Assembly: GCF_036226525.1 (NCBI RefSeq)
Contig: NZ_CP108487.1
Coordinates: 7,502,001-7,566,000, forward strand
Reading direction: 5' to 3'
From: Kribbella sp. NBC_01245
GTDB lineage: Bacteria; Actinomycetota; Actinomycetes; Propionibacteriales; Kribbellaceae
DNA: 64,000 bases
Each line of letters opens with the position of its first letter. The first letter of the stretch is position 1. Positions 23,693 to 32,067 of the stretch are shown one piece after another. The notes below the pieces were generated by a model, which was given only the letters and a program-made list of their open reading frames with translations, was not told the DNA's origin and ran no database searches. The translations under genes were made by a program, and so were the position numbers.

Positions 23693-24739
23693 GTGGCGCC
23701 ACCGTCAGCAGACAGTCCCGGATCGCCCGCGCGCCGTCCCACGATCACGGATGTCGCCCGGGCCGCAGGTGTGTCGATCGCTGTCGTCTCGTACGCCTTC
23801 AACGGCCGCCCGGGCGTCTCGGCGGCGACCCGCGAGCGAGTGCTGAGGATCGCCGAGGAATACCGATGGCGCCCTAGCGCGGCGGCGCGTTCGATGCATA
23901 CCGGACCACGTGCGGTCGGGCTCGTGGTCAACAGCTCGGACGGCGCGGCGGCGTACGCGTCCTCGTTCCTCGACTTCGTCACCGCGACTCAGGACGTCCT
24001 CGCGGAGCACGGATACGCCTTGCTGCTGCAGATCGTGGACTCCGCCGAGGCGGCCGTGGCGACGTACCAGAAGTGGTGGGCGGAACGCCGGTTCGACGTG
24101 ATGATCGTGACGGACGTGCTCACGGAAGACCCGCGGCTGGAGGCCGTACGGCGGATGCGCGCGCCGGCCGTCGTACTCGGGCCGCCGGACGTCGCGCAGG
24201 GGCTGGCGTCGGTTTGGCTCGACGAGGAAGAGGCGTACGCACGCGTCGCGACGTACCTGGTGGGCTTGGGACATCGCGAGGTGGCGGCCGTGACGGCTCC
24301 GGCTGGGCTGCACCGGACCCGGCTGCGGATGGACGTGCTCGACGGCGCCGGCGTTTCGGTGACCCACGTGGCGACGAACGCCACCGCGGAAGAGGCGGCC
24401 GTGGCGACCCGGCGGCTGCTCACGGGACCGACGCCGCCGTCCTTCATCGTGTACGACTCTGACCAGATGGCGATCGCGGGGCTCGATGTGGCGCGCCGGC
24501 TCGGTCTCGAGGTGCCGTGGGATCTGTCGATCCTCGCGGCCGGTGATTCCGCGCTCTGCCGTCTCGCCACGCCGTCGATCACCGCGCTGCCGCATCCCCT
24601 TACGGAATTGGGGTCCGCTGTCGGTCAGGCGGTGCTGGCCGTGCTCGACGGGCAGGCCGGGATCAGTCGCGTCGTACCCATCGGAGGCATCGCCATTCGG
24701 GGCAGTACCGGGCCGCATGCCCGGATCGCGACGGAGTAG
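23693..24739 (+). CDS. LacI family transcriptional regulator
   Basis: A 348-residue repressor. The helix-turn-helix and hinge helix are at residues 17-70 (TITDVARAAGVSIAVVSYAF, NGRPGVSAATRERVL). A periplasmic-binding-like effector domain follows, with a typical late ITALPHPLTELGSAVGQAVL. The GTG at 23693 gives a normal short N-terminal tail. The gene is 140 bases upstream of the GH6 cellulase on the same strand, so a cello-oligosaccharide-responsive repressor comparable in role to CelR/CebR is likely. A candidate operator lies at 24752-24763. Confidence 0.9.
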   Translation: MAPPSADSPGSPARRPTITDVARAAGVSIAVVSYAFNGRPGVSAATRERVLRIAEEYRWRPSAAARSMHTGPRAVGLVVNSSDGAAAYASSFLDFVTATQDVLAEHGYALLLQIVDSAEAAVATYQKWWAERRFDVMIVTDVLTEDPRLEAVRRMRAPAVVLGPPDVAQGLASVWLDEEEAYARVATYLVGLGHREVAAVTAPAGLHRTRLRMDVLDGAGVSVTHVATNATAEEAAVATRRLLTGPTPPSFIVYDSDQMAIAGLDVARRLGLEVPWDLSILAAGDSALCRLATPSITALPHPLTELGSAVGQAVLAVLDGQAGISRVVPIGGIAIRGSTGPHARIATE

Positions 24740-24751
24740 TTCGCGGCCAAC

Positions 24752-24763
24752 TTAAACGCTTCA
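24752..24763. promoter_or_regulatory. Candidate LacI-family operator before the cellulase genes
   Basis: TTAAACGCTTCA matches an idealised LacI-family operator TGAAACGTTTCA at 10 of 12 positions, with the central CG that LacI hinge helices insert into. It lies 13 bases after the LacI stop and about 117 bases before the GH6 start. It does not match the TGGGAGCGCTCCCA site of CelR. Confidence 0.4.
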
Positions 24764-24879
24764 CCCCATCCCGGTCGCGGCTCGCCGCATGTGAAGTTCG
24801 GGTCAGCCGCCCGTGATGGCAGCGGCTCGTACCGGTTCTCCGTCCGGACCGGTGCGCCGGACTGATCCTGGAGGACCGC

Positions 24880-26889
24880 GTGTCCAAAATCCCGAAGCGG
24901 CTGTTGGCCGCAAGCACCGCAGTCGCGACCGCCCTCGTCGCCCTGCCGCTGTTCACCCCAAGCGCCAGCGCCGCCGAACCGCATGTCGACAACCCGTATG
25001 CCGGCGCCACCCAGTACGTGAATCCCACCTGGGCCGCCTCCGTCGAAGCCGCCGCCGGCCGCGTCTCCGATCCCGCGCTCGCGGCCAAGATGCGCGTGAT
25101 CAAGACCCAGCCGACCGCCGTCTGGATGGACCGGATCAGCGCCATCACCGGTAACGCGGATGGCAGCGGCCTGCGCTTCCACCTCGACAAGGCCTTGCTG
25201 CAGAAGCAGGCCGGTACGCCGCTGGTCGTCAACCTCGTCATCTACGACCTGCCCGGTCGCGACTGCTACGCGCTCGCGTCGAACGGCGAACTGCCCGCCA
25301 CCGCGGCCGGACTGGCCCGCTACAAGACCGAGTACATCGATCCGATCGCGACCATCCTGGCCGATTCGAAGTACGAGGGGTTGCGGATCGCGGCGACGAT
25401 CGAGCCGGACTCGTTGCCGAACCTGATCACGAACAGCTCCCACCCCGAGTGCCAGGTGGCCGCGCCGTACTACCGCGAAGGCGTCAAGTACGCGTTGGAC
25501 AAGCTGCACGCCATTCCGAACGTCTACAACTACATCGACGCGGCCCACTCGGGCTGGCTCGGCTGGGAGAACAACGCGACTCCCGCCGCCAAGCTCTTCG
25601 CCGACGTGGTCCGTACGACGCAGGCGGGCTTCGCGTCGGTCGACGGCTTCGTCACCAACACGGCGAACACCACGCCACTGGAGGAGCCGTACCTGCCGAA
25701 CTCGTCGCTGACCCTCAACGGCAACCCGATTCGGTCGGCCAAGTTCTACGAGTGGAACGTCGACTTCGACGAGGCCGACTGGACGGCACACCTCTACAAC
25801 CTGCTGATCGCCGAGGGCTTCCCGGCGAGCACGGGCATGCTCATCGACACCTCGCGCAACGGCTGGGGTGGCGCCGCACGACCGACGGCCACCTCGACCA
25901 GCACGGACCTCAACACCTACATCAACGAGTCGCGAGTGGACCGCCGCGTCCATCGGGGTGCCTGGTGCAACCCGCTTGGCGCCGGCATCGGTGAACGCCC
26001 GCGCTCCACGCCCACCGGCTATCCCGGCTCGCACCTCGACGCCTTCGTCTGGATCAAGCCGCCGGGTGAGTCCGACGGCGCGTCGACCGATATCCCGAAC
26101 AACGAGGGCAAGCGGTTCGACCGGATGTGCGACCCGACGTTCGTCTCACCCAAGCTCGGGAACCAGCTCACCGGCGCCTCGCCGGACGCCCCGCTGTCCG
26201 GCAAGTGGTTCGAATCGCAGTTCGTCGAGCTCGTCCGCAACGCCTATCCGGTCATCGGTGGCAGCACTTCGCCGGACCAGACTGCGCCCTCGGTCCCGTC
26301 CGGGCTGCAGGCGGGGACGATCTCGAACACCTCGGTTTCGTTGACGTGGACCGCGTCGACCGACAACGTCGGCGTTACTGGGTACGACGTCTATCGGGGC
26401 ACCACGTTGGCGGGTAGTTCGGCGACCACGAGCTTTACCGCGACCGGGCTCACCGCGAGTACGGCGTACTCCTTCACCGTGCGGGCGAAAGATGCCGCAG
26501 GCAACGTTTCTGCCGCGTCGGCAGCGTTGTCGGTGACGACGACCGGGACAACGACGCCGCCGCCGGGCGCTTGCCGGGTTGCCTACTCCGCGAACAGCTG
26601 GAACACGGGCTTCACCGGTTCGCTGAAGCTGACGAATACGTCGACTTCGCCGCTGGCCAACTGGCGTCTCACGTTCGACTTCGCCAATGGTCAAACGGTT
26701 CAGCAGGGGTGGAACGCCAACTGGAGTCAGGCTGGTGCGACGGTGACGGCGACAGCGACGGCCGGGTCCTGGAACGCGACGATCGCGCCTGGTGCGACGG
26801 TCGACATCGGGTTCAACGGTACGCATTCGGGCACCAACAACGCCCCGACCGCGTTCTCGGTCAGCGGCCAGACCTGCACGATCGGCTGA
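24880..26889 (+). CDS. Secreted GH6 cellulase with FN3 and CBM2 domains
   Basis: A 669-residue secreted enzyme. The signal peptide is residues 1-31 (cleavage after ASA). The GH6 catalytic domain (about 35-460) shows YDLPGRDC (Asp128), IEPDSLPNL (Asp177, probable acid) and WIKPPGESDG (Asp399, probable base). An FN3 module (about 467-556) and a C-terminal CBM2 (565-669, with the terminal Cys pair and surface Trp for cellulose binding) follow. The long loops and GAWCNPLGAGIGERP suit a processive exo-cellobiohydrolase, but endo activity cannot be excluded. GTG 24880 has a GGAGG site. The GH5 gene follows after four bases. Confidence 0.94.
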   Translation: MSKIPKRLLAASTAVATALVALPLFTPSASAAEPHVDNPYAGATQYVNPTWAASVEAAAGRVSDPALAAKMRVIKTQPTAVWMDRISAITGNADGSGLRFHLDKALLQKQAGTPLVVNLVIYDLPGRDCYALASNGELPATAAGLARYKTEYIDPIATILADSKYEGLRIAATIEPDSLPNLITNSSHPECQVAAPYYREGVKYALDKLHAIPNVYNYIDAAHSGWLGWENNATPAAKLFADVVRTTQAGFASVDGFVTNTANTTPLEEPYLPNSSLTLNGNPIRSAKFYEWNVDFDEADWTAHLYNLLIAEGFPASTGMLIDTSRNGWGGAARPTATSTSTDLNTYINESRVDRRVHRGAWCNPLGAGIGERPRSTPTGYPGSHLDAFVWIKPPGESDGASTDIPNNEGKRFDRMCDPTFVSPKLGNQLTGASPDAPLSGKWFESQFVELVRNAYPVIGGSTSPDQTAPSVPSGLQAGTISNTSVSLTWTASTDNVGVTGYDVYRGTTLAGSSATTSFTATGLTASTAYSFTVRAKDAAGNVSAASAALSVTTTGTTTPPPGACRVAYSANSWNTGFTGSLKLTNTSTSPLANWRLTFDFANGQTVQQGWNANWSQAGATVTATATAGSWNATIAPGATVDIGFNGTHSGTNNAPTAFSVSGQTCTIG

Positions 26890-26893
26890 GCTC

Positions 26894-28180
26894 ATGTGGA
26901 AGTCATTCTTCTTTGCGGCCGTGTTCTTACTCGCGAGCCCACTCACCACGCCCGCCCAGGCAGCGCCGACGATGGACTGGTTGCATGCCCAGGGCAACAA
27001 GATCGTCGACGAGACCGGCAAAGAGATCTGGCTCACCGGCACGAACTGGTTCGGCTTCAACACCAGCGAACGCGTCTTCCACGGACTGTGGTCCGGCAAC
27101 CTGGAAGGCATCACCAAGTCGATGGCCGATCGCGGTCTCAACGTCGTCCGGGTGCCCATCTCGTCGCAACTGCTGGACGAGTGGTCCAAAGGCCAGACGA
27201 TCATGCCGAACGTCAACACCTGGGCCAATCCCGACCTGGCCGGCAAGAACAACCTGCAGGTGTTCGACCGCTTCCTCGAACTGTGCGAGAAGTACGGCCT
27301 GAAGGTCATCCTCGACCTGCACAGTGCCGAGGCCGACAACGCCGGACACGTGTATCCCCTTTGGTATAAGGGATCCATCACAACAGAGGTCGTGTATGCC
27401 GGGTGGTCCTGGATCGCCACCCGGTATCGGAACAACGACACGATCATCGGTGCCGATCTCAAGAACGAGCCGCACGGCCAGTTCTCGGAAGCTCTGTTCG
27501 CCAAGTGGGACCGGTCGACCGATCCCACCAACTTCAAGCACTTCGCCGAGACGGCGGCTCAGCGGATCCTGGCCGCCAACCCGAACCTGCTGATTCTCGT
27601 CGAGGGGACGGAGGTCTATCCCAAGGACGGCGTCTCGTGGACGTCGAAGAACCCTGCCGATTGGTACAGCACCTGGTGGGGCGGCCAGCTCCGCGGTGTC
27701 GCCCAGCATCCGATCAACCTCGGGGCGCACCAGGACCAGTTGGTTTACTCGCCGCACGACTACGGACCGCTCGTCTACGAACAGCCTTGGTTCCAAGGCA
27801 ATTGGGACCGTACGACGCTCGAGCGCGACGTCTGGGACCCCAACTGGCTCTACATCCACAAGCAGAACCGCGCGCCTCTCCTGATCGGCGAGTGGGGCGG
27901 CTTCATGGATGGCGGCCGGAACCAGAAGTGGATGACCGCCATTCGGGACCTGATCAAGGAGCAGCGCCTGCACCACACGTTCTGGGTGCTCAACCCCAAC
28001 TCCGGCGACACCGGCGGCCTACTCAACCACGACTGGGCAACCTGGGACGAGCCAAAGTACGCCCTGCTCAAACCCGCCCTGTGGTCCCAGAACAACAAGT
28101 TCGTCAGCCTCGACCACCAGGTCAAACTAGGCGGCCCCGCGAGCACCACCGGCATCTCGCTCGCCGAAGCCACCTCCTAG
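26894..28180 (+). CDS. Secreted GH5 endoglucanase (cellulase)
   Basis: A 428-residue secreted glycoside hydrolase. The signal peptide is about 23 residues (ends PAQA). The (beta/alpha)8 GH5 domain has acid/base Glu192 in DLKNEPHG and nucleophile Glu333 in LIGEWGG; RVPIS near residue 87 and HDYGP at 288 are also typical. There is no carbohydrate-binding module. It starts four bases after the GH6 stop with only a weak ribosome-binding site, so it is probably translated by coupling. Together the two enzymes would provide exo- and endo-cleavage of cellulose. Longer readings into the GH6 gene are shadows. Confidence 0.93.
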   Translation: MWKSFFFAAVFLLASPLTTPAQAAPTMDWLHAQGNKIVDETGKEIWLTGTNWFGFNTSERVFHGLWSGNLEGITKSMADRGLNVVRVPISSQLLDEWSKGQTIMPNVNTWANPDLAGKNNLQVFDRFLELCEKYGLKVILDLHSAEADNAGHVYPLWYKGSITTEVVYAGWSWIATRYRNNDTIIGADLKNEPHGQFSEALFAKWDRSTDPTNFKHFAETAAQRILAANPNLLILVEGTEVYPKDGVSWTSKNPADWYSTWWGGQLRGVAQHPINLGAHQDQLVYSPHDYGPLVYEQPWFQGNWDRTTLERDVWDPNWLYIHKQNRAPLLIGEWGGFMDGGRNQKWMTAIRDLIKEQRLHHTFWVLNPNSGDTGGLLNHDWATWDEPKYALLKPALWSQNNKFVSLDHQVKLGGPASTTGISLAEATS

Positions 28181-28186
28181 CGGCTT

Positions 28187-28227
28187 CAACCCCGCCGTCC
28201 CGCGTTGTGAGGCGGGCGGTGGGGTTG
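28187..28227 (+). terminator. GC-rich hairpin after the cellulase genes
   Basis: An imperfect stem of about 15 bp (CAACCCCGCC... pairing with ...GGTGGGGTTG) begins six bases after the GH5 stop. It is a plausible intrinsic terminator for the cellulase operon, though no T-run follows. Confidence 0.65.
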
Positions 28228-28285
28228 TCGCGGGCCTATCGACTAAGGGCGGTGAGGCTGTCACGATGCGTAGGTGGAGGACTGG

Positions 28286-28885
28286 GTGCCGTTGTTCCAG
28301 ACACTGGCCTGGATCGCCTTTGTGGCGGTCTTGCTGTTCCTCCTGCGCGGGTCTTTGCCGAAGATCGTCAAGGCGATCGTGGATCGGATCGAGGCCGGAG
28401 ACCCAGTGGCATTGCACCTCCCGGGCGGTGGGTTCGAGCTCGGCCAGCGGGTGGCCAAGCTCGAGCGAGTCGAACCAAGCGAACCCGCGGCGAAGGAACT
28501 GGTCGCGCAGCCGTCCTGGACGTCCGCGAAGAAGGAGCTGTCCGCGGAGAGTCGCGGGATCTTCCTCGCGCACGTCATCGGCCCGAGCAGCCAGGGTCCC
28601 GGATGGGCTGACGTGTACGTCTATCTCGTCGGTCATCGGCGCGACCGCGCGGGTTTTCCCGACGACCAGTCCGATGTCGTGAAGGCCGAGTTCTACCTGG
28701 GACGGCATTGGGGTGGCCGGGCATTCGAGATCACCCGCAACTCCGACGGCATCACCGGGCTCCGCACGTCGGCGTACGGGCCGGTGCTCTGCGTTTGCCG
28801 GGTCCACTTCAGCGACGGGCACACCGTCGTACTGAACCGCTACCTCGACTTCGAAATGGCAGGCGTCATCGGGCTTGAGCGATGA
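28286..28885 (+). CDS. Membrane-anchored protein with possible prokaryotic YEATS-like domain
   Basis: A 199-residue protein. An N-terminal membrane helix (LAWIAFVAVLLFLLRG) precedes a charged stretch and a C-terminal beta-rich domain: DVYVYLVGHRRD, VVKAEFYLGRHWGG, GPVLCVCRVHFSDGHTVVLNRYLDFE. The strand pattern resembles the prokaryotic YEATS (pYEATS) fold, in which V-x-Y-LG and a late aromatic segment recur; this is a recollection-level match. pYEATS proteins are proposed ligand or PTM readers in signalling. GTG 28286 was chosen because GGAGG lies five bases upstream; an in-frame GTG at 28274 is possible. Confidence 0.62.
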   Translation: MPLFQTLAWIAFVAVLLFLLRGSLPKIVKAIVDRIEAGDPVALHLPGGGFELGQRVAKLERVEPSEPAAKELVAQPSWTSAKKELSAESRGIFLAHVIGPSSQGPGWADVYVYLVGHRRDRAGFPDDQSDVVKAEFYLGRHWGGRAFEITRNSDGITGLRTSAYGPVLCVCRVHFSDGHTVVLNRYLDFEMAGVIGLER

Positions 28886-28920
28886 TTCCGGCGTGACGGG
28901 GTTTGAGCGATGATTTGGGC

Positions 28921-29466
28921 ATGACGCAGCGACGAGCCGAGATCTGGGCCGAGGCGGGGAGCGAAGCGCGGTTCGAGGGTAGGGCGACCGGAGACGAACG
29001 CGGGGTGGTGATCGACTTCCTCGCCGCTCAACGGAAGACGCTCGAGTTGAAGTGCGCCGGCCTCGAGGTCGAGCTGGCCCAGCGTTCGGTCGAGCCGTCG
29101 ACACTGTCGCTGATCGGCCTGGTGCGACACCTCGCGGACGTCGAGCGCCGTTGGTTCCGGCGAGCGCTGGCCGGCGAGGACGCGCCCGCGCTCTTCTCCT
29201 CCGAAGACCAACCAGACGGCGATTTCGACAACGCCGAGTCCGACCCCGCGTCGATCGCAGCCGCCTGGCAGGCGTGGCGCGACGAAGTAGCCTTCGCCAA
29301 CCAATTCGTTGCCGAGTCCCCGCATCTCGACGTCGAAGGCTCAGACTCCTGGCGCGGCACGATCTCCCTACGCTGGGTCCTCATCCACATGATCGAGGAA
29401 TACGCCCGCCACAACGGCCACGCCGACCTGCTCCGCGAACGCATAGACGGCACCATCGGCGTCTAA
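28921..29466 (+). CDS. DinB family protein (DUF664)
   Basis: A 181-residue DinB-superfamily four-helix bundle. LSLIGLVRHLADVERRWFRR carries the first metal-ligand His, and LIHMIEEYARHNGHADLLRE the other two. This is the DUF664/mycothiol-S-transferase-like group, cytosolic metalloproteins whose reaction is mostly unknown. ATG 28921 is six codons after an in-frame ATG; the shorter start (MTQRRAEIW) is more like family members. A family A inverted repeat follows about 50 bases after the stop. Confidence 0.85.
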   Translation: MTQRRAEIWAEAGSEARFEGRATGDERGVVIDFLAAQRKTLELKCAGLEVELAQRSVEPSTLSLIGLVRHLADVERRWFRRALAGEDAPALFSSEDQPDGDFDNAESDPASIAAAWQAWRDEVAFANQFVAESPHLDVEGSDSWRGTISLRWVLIHMIEEYARHNGHADLLRERIDGTIGV

Positions 29467-29516
29467 CCACCCCCCGCCCGCCTTCTCAGGACGGAGGACG
29501 CACGCCTTCTAAGGAC

Positions 29517-29603
29517 GGCGACGATCGGTCCCAATTTGCCGCTGCCCGCCGCCGTGCACCTGACAGGAAGCAGAAGAGCGGCAAATTGGGACCGATCGTC
29601 GCC
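29517..29603. repeat. Long perfect inverted repeat (family A, copy 2)
   Basis: The 27-base arms 29517-29543 and 29577-29603 are perfectly complementary, with a 33-base loop. It lies between convergent genes. Its arm is homologous to the element at 59035-59135, with two differing positions that are both compensated on the other arm. The loop is also homologous to that element's loop when read in reverse complement (about 23 of 33 bases). Confidence 0.92.
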
Positions 29604-29628
29604 ACCTTCCGACCCACTCGGGCCGCAC

Positions 29629-30111
29629 CTAACGGCCACGACGGAACCAACGATGTCGGCGCCGCCACTCGCGGAGCGGCACCAACCGATCGACCCCGAC
29701 GATCCCGGCGATGACCTCCCGCTCGCTCGGCTCCAACTCGACCACAAGCGAGGTCCCCTCATCGGCCAGCCGCACAGGTGCGCCTGCATCAGCCGACCAG
29801 ACCGACGCATCGAACGCCCACGGCGCGAACGTCACGAACGCCTCCCGCACCCGCCCCGACGCGCCCTCGACGACGCCGGTCTGCCCATAACCGCCGCGCT
29901 CGATGCGGGCCGACGGCAACGACCGCAACACCCGAGCCGCCGCCCGCACGTCCTCCGGCCAATCGCCAGTATCACTGCGATTCCCGGGATCCCCAGGCAC
30001 ATCGCACTCAAACTCGACCGCCCGGCCCTGTACCGCTGTCAGCACACTCCGGCAGACCGACACGACCTCGTCGCGGCTCCAACCGTCACCATCGACGACG
30101 TACGTCTCCAT
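29629..30111 (-). CDS. Hypothetical protein
   Basis: A 160-residue soluble protein starting METYVVDGDGWSRDEVVSVC and ending REWRRRHRWFRRGR. It has alternating strands and a middle segment APWAFDASVWSADAGAPVRL that looks like an exposed beta-sheet domain. I do not recognise a family. Codon use is normal and no longer overlapping gene competes: the long plus-strand frame here has no plausible start until 30226. ATG 30111 is preferred over two upstream ATGs that would extend into the divergent promoter region. Confidence 0.62.
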   Translation of the reverse strand: METYVVDGDGWSRDEVVSVCRSVLTAVQGRAVEFECDVPGDPGNRSDTGDWPEDVRAAARVLRSLPSARIERGGYGQTGVVEGASGRVREAFVTFAPWAFDASVWSADAGAPVRLADEGTSLVVELEPSEREVIAGIVGVDRLVPLREWRRRHRWFRRGR

Positions 30112-30193
30112 AGCTGTGAGCATGCCGCACAACCCGTACGACGTACGTCATTGGGGCGGCGAGAATTGTCGGCTGCGGGCGCTATCTTGATGC

Positions 30194-30210
30194 CCTCGGT
30201 TGAACCGAGG
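30194..30210. promoter_or_regulatory. Perfect palindrome upstream of the metallopeptidase
   Basis: CCTCGGTT-G-AACCGAGG has 8-base perfect arms around one base. It ends just before the ribosome-binding site of the peptidase gene at 30226. It could be an operator or a 5' hairpin that limits translation. Confidence 0.4.
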
Positions 30211-30225
30211 CTGGAGGGGCTTGGG

Positions 30226-31518
30226 ATGGGGATCGGGATGGGCGTACGGCGCTGGGTGGTGCGCGTCGTGGTGGTAGTGACGGCGACGAGCGTGTTGGCC
30301 GGCGCGGGCTGGTTCGCGCTCGGGCGCGCGCCTCTGCTCGACGTGCCCGGAGTGAGCCGTCGACTGGCCGACCCGGCGGCCGAGGCTGAGCGCAAGGTCG
30401 GTGCGGCGGTCGACGTCATCCTGCAGCGACGGGCTCGAGCCGTGCTCACGGGAGATCAGGCCGCCTTCCTCCAGGACCTCGATCCCGCCAACGCGGCGTT
30501 GCGGCGCAGGCACATCCAGCTCTTCCGGAATCTGCGCACGCTCGGATTCCGGGCGATCGCCTACCACCGTGCCGAAGTCTGGCTCAACGACAAGGCGGCC
30601 TCTGGTTCGTCCGCCTTCCGCGTGGTCATGCGCTATCAGCTCGCCGGTCCCGGGCACGTGCCGACGGTGACCGAGCTGGGCTACACCTTCGCGCCGAAGG
30701 CCGGCCGCTGGCTACTGGTCGACGACGATGACCTGGATGCCGACCTCGACGAGGCGCACCGCCAGCCATGGGATTTCGGCCCGATCCAGGTGATCCGAAG
30801 ACCCGGCGTGTTCGTGATCGTCAGCGCTGGCGATGGTGCCTTTGGTCGCAAGGTGGCAGCTGATTCGCTGGTCGCGCTCGCCGAGGTTCGCAAGGTCTGG
30901 CTGTCGCGATTGCAGCCGACCGTGATCGTGGTGGCGATGAAGGAGCGGGAGGCGCTCGTCAGGTCCTGGCAACTGCCCGGTCACGGCATCGCCGCGTTCG
31001 CGATGCCCCTGGTCGACAACACCGTGCCCACCGATCGCACCACCGGCAAGGTGGTCGGCGGCTGGGTGGTGATCAACCCCAAGGAGCGGAAGGACGTCGA
31101 CACCGGATTGCTGGCGCACGAATTCACTCACGTCGGCGCGGTCCGGCTAGGCGACGGGACGCCGCTCTGGCTGGTCGAAGGCCTCGCCGAGTACGTCAGC
31201 TACCAAGTCGTTGCCGACCGCTCGCGGGGTTGGGCCATGGGCGTGGAGAAGTACCGCGACGAGATCCGTGCCGACTCGCTCGCCGACCTGAAGGTGCTGC
31301 CGATCGACGGCGTCTTCCACGGCGACTTCGGCGAGGACACGTACGGCGTGAGCTGGCTGGCGGTCGAGCACCTCGTGAAAGCTGTCGGCATCCGCAAGGT
31401 CACCAACTTCTACGCCGAAGTCGCCAAGTCCACCGAAGACCGCGAGCAACTACTCCGCAAACACACCGGCTTCACCGAACCCCAACTCGTCGCCGCACTA
31501 AAAGCCTCCGCCCGCTGA
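30226..31518 (+). CDS. Membrane-anchored gluzincin metallopeptidase-like protein
   Basis: A 430-residue protein. An N-terminal membrane anchor (WVVRVVVVVTATSVLAGAGW) is followed by a NTF2/SnoaL-like helical region (AAVDVILQRRARAVLTGDQA) and a C-terminal zinc-peptidase domain. The zinc motif is HEFTH (in LLAHEFTHVGA), with downstream WLVEGLAEYVS supplying the third ligand Glu, as in the peptidase MA (gluzincin) group. The active site should face the outside. Substrate unknown. ATG 30226 has GGAGG eight bases upstream; a second ATG follows four codons later. Longer readings upstream overlap the divergent gene. Confidence 0.85.
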   Translation: MGIGMGVRRWVVRVVVVVTATSVLAGAGWFALGRAPLLDVPGVSRRLADPAAEAERKVGAAVDVILQRRARAVLTGDQAAFLQDLDPANAALRRRHIQLFRNLRTLGFRAIAYHRAEVWLNDKAASGSSAFRVVMRYQLAGPGHVPTVTELGYTFAPKAGRWLLVDDDDLDADLDEAHRQPWDFGPIQVIRRPGVFVIVSAGDGAFGRKVAADSLVALAEVRKVWLSRLQPTVIVVAMKEREALVRSWQLPGHGIAAFAMPLVDNTVPTDRTTGKVVGGWVVINPKERKDVDTGLLAHEFTHVGAVRLGDGTPLWLVEGLAEYVSYQVVADRSRGWAMGVEKYRDEIRADSLADLKVLPIDGVFHGDFGEDTYGVSWLAVEHLVKAVGIRKVTNFYAEVAKSTEDREQLLRKHTGFTEPQLVAALKASAR

Positions 31519-31563
31519 GCCTCGGCGCGCCCGCCGGGTCTCTGCGCTTGAGCCTCGGCAGGC

Positions 31564-32067
31564 TTACCGGTCGGGGAGGTGGGCGGCGGCCTCGTCGTGT
31601 GGCCAGGTGTCGTGGAGGATTCGGGTCATCAGGTGGTCCGGTGATTCGGTGCAGTAAGGCGTTTGGTCGGGGTCTAGCACAGTGGCGATGACGGGGGTCC
31701 CGAGCAGGCCCCAAGGCTGGATCGTGTTCGCGAGGAGGCCGTCCAGCCGGAGGTTTCGGTAGACGTCGGGGTCGCCCCACCACACTGCGAAGGCCTCATG
31801 CAGCTTCTCGTCCGGCACGCCCAGCCAAACGCCGTACGTGAGCTTGTCGCCGTCCTCCAGGTGGATCGGCAGCAGGACGCGGATGAAACAGCCGACGTCC
31901 TTGACCTGCATCATCACCGACTCGACGGGGGTGTCGTGACTCATCCAGACATCCGGTGACCGCTCCTGATCGGGGAGGTCGAGTACCGGGTCGGGAAGGG
32001 TGAAGCGCACGTTCCGGTGGTGCGCGTCCAGGGTGCCGCCGCAGGTGGGACAGGTGTGGTCAGGCAT
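31564..32067 (-). CDS. DUF2199 domain protein
   Basis: A 167-residue protein. It has a zinc-ribbon-like start (CPTCGG), then the DUF2199 body: SPDVWMSHDTPVESVMMQ, KDVGCFIRVLLPIHLEDGD, LTYGVWLGVPD and QPWGLLGTPV. Function unknown in the literature I recall; DUF2199 proteins are cytosolic and sometimes occur near polymorphic-toxin immunity genes. The ATG at 32067 lies inside the end of the upstream membrane-protein gene (8-base overlap), so the two form an operon. The gene converges on the metallopeptidase. Confidence 0.85.
   Translation of the reverse strand: MPDHTCPTCGGTLDAHHRNVRFTLPDPVLDLPDQERSPDVWMSHDTPVESVMMQVKDVGCFIRVLLPIHLEDGDKLTYGVWLGVPDEKLHEAFAVWWGDPDVYRNLRLDGLLANTIQPWGLLGTPVIATVLDPDQTPYCTESPDHLMTRILHDTWPHDEAAAHLPDR

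Noticed and set aside
29536..30225. N-terminal extension of the metallopeptidase by 230 codons
   Set aside because: The extra sequence is Pro/Arg/His-rich shadow over the opposite-strand gene and the hairpin element; ATG 30226 has a good ribosome-binding site just before the membrane anchor.
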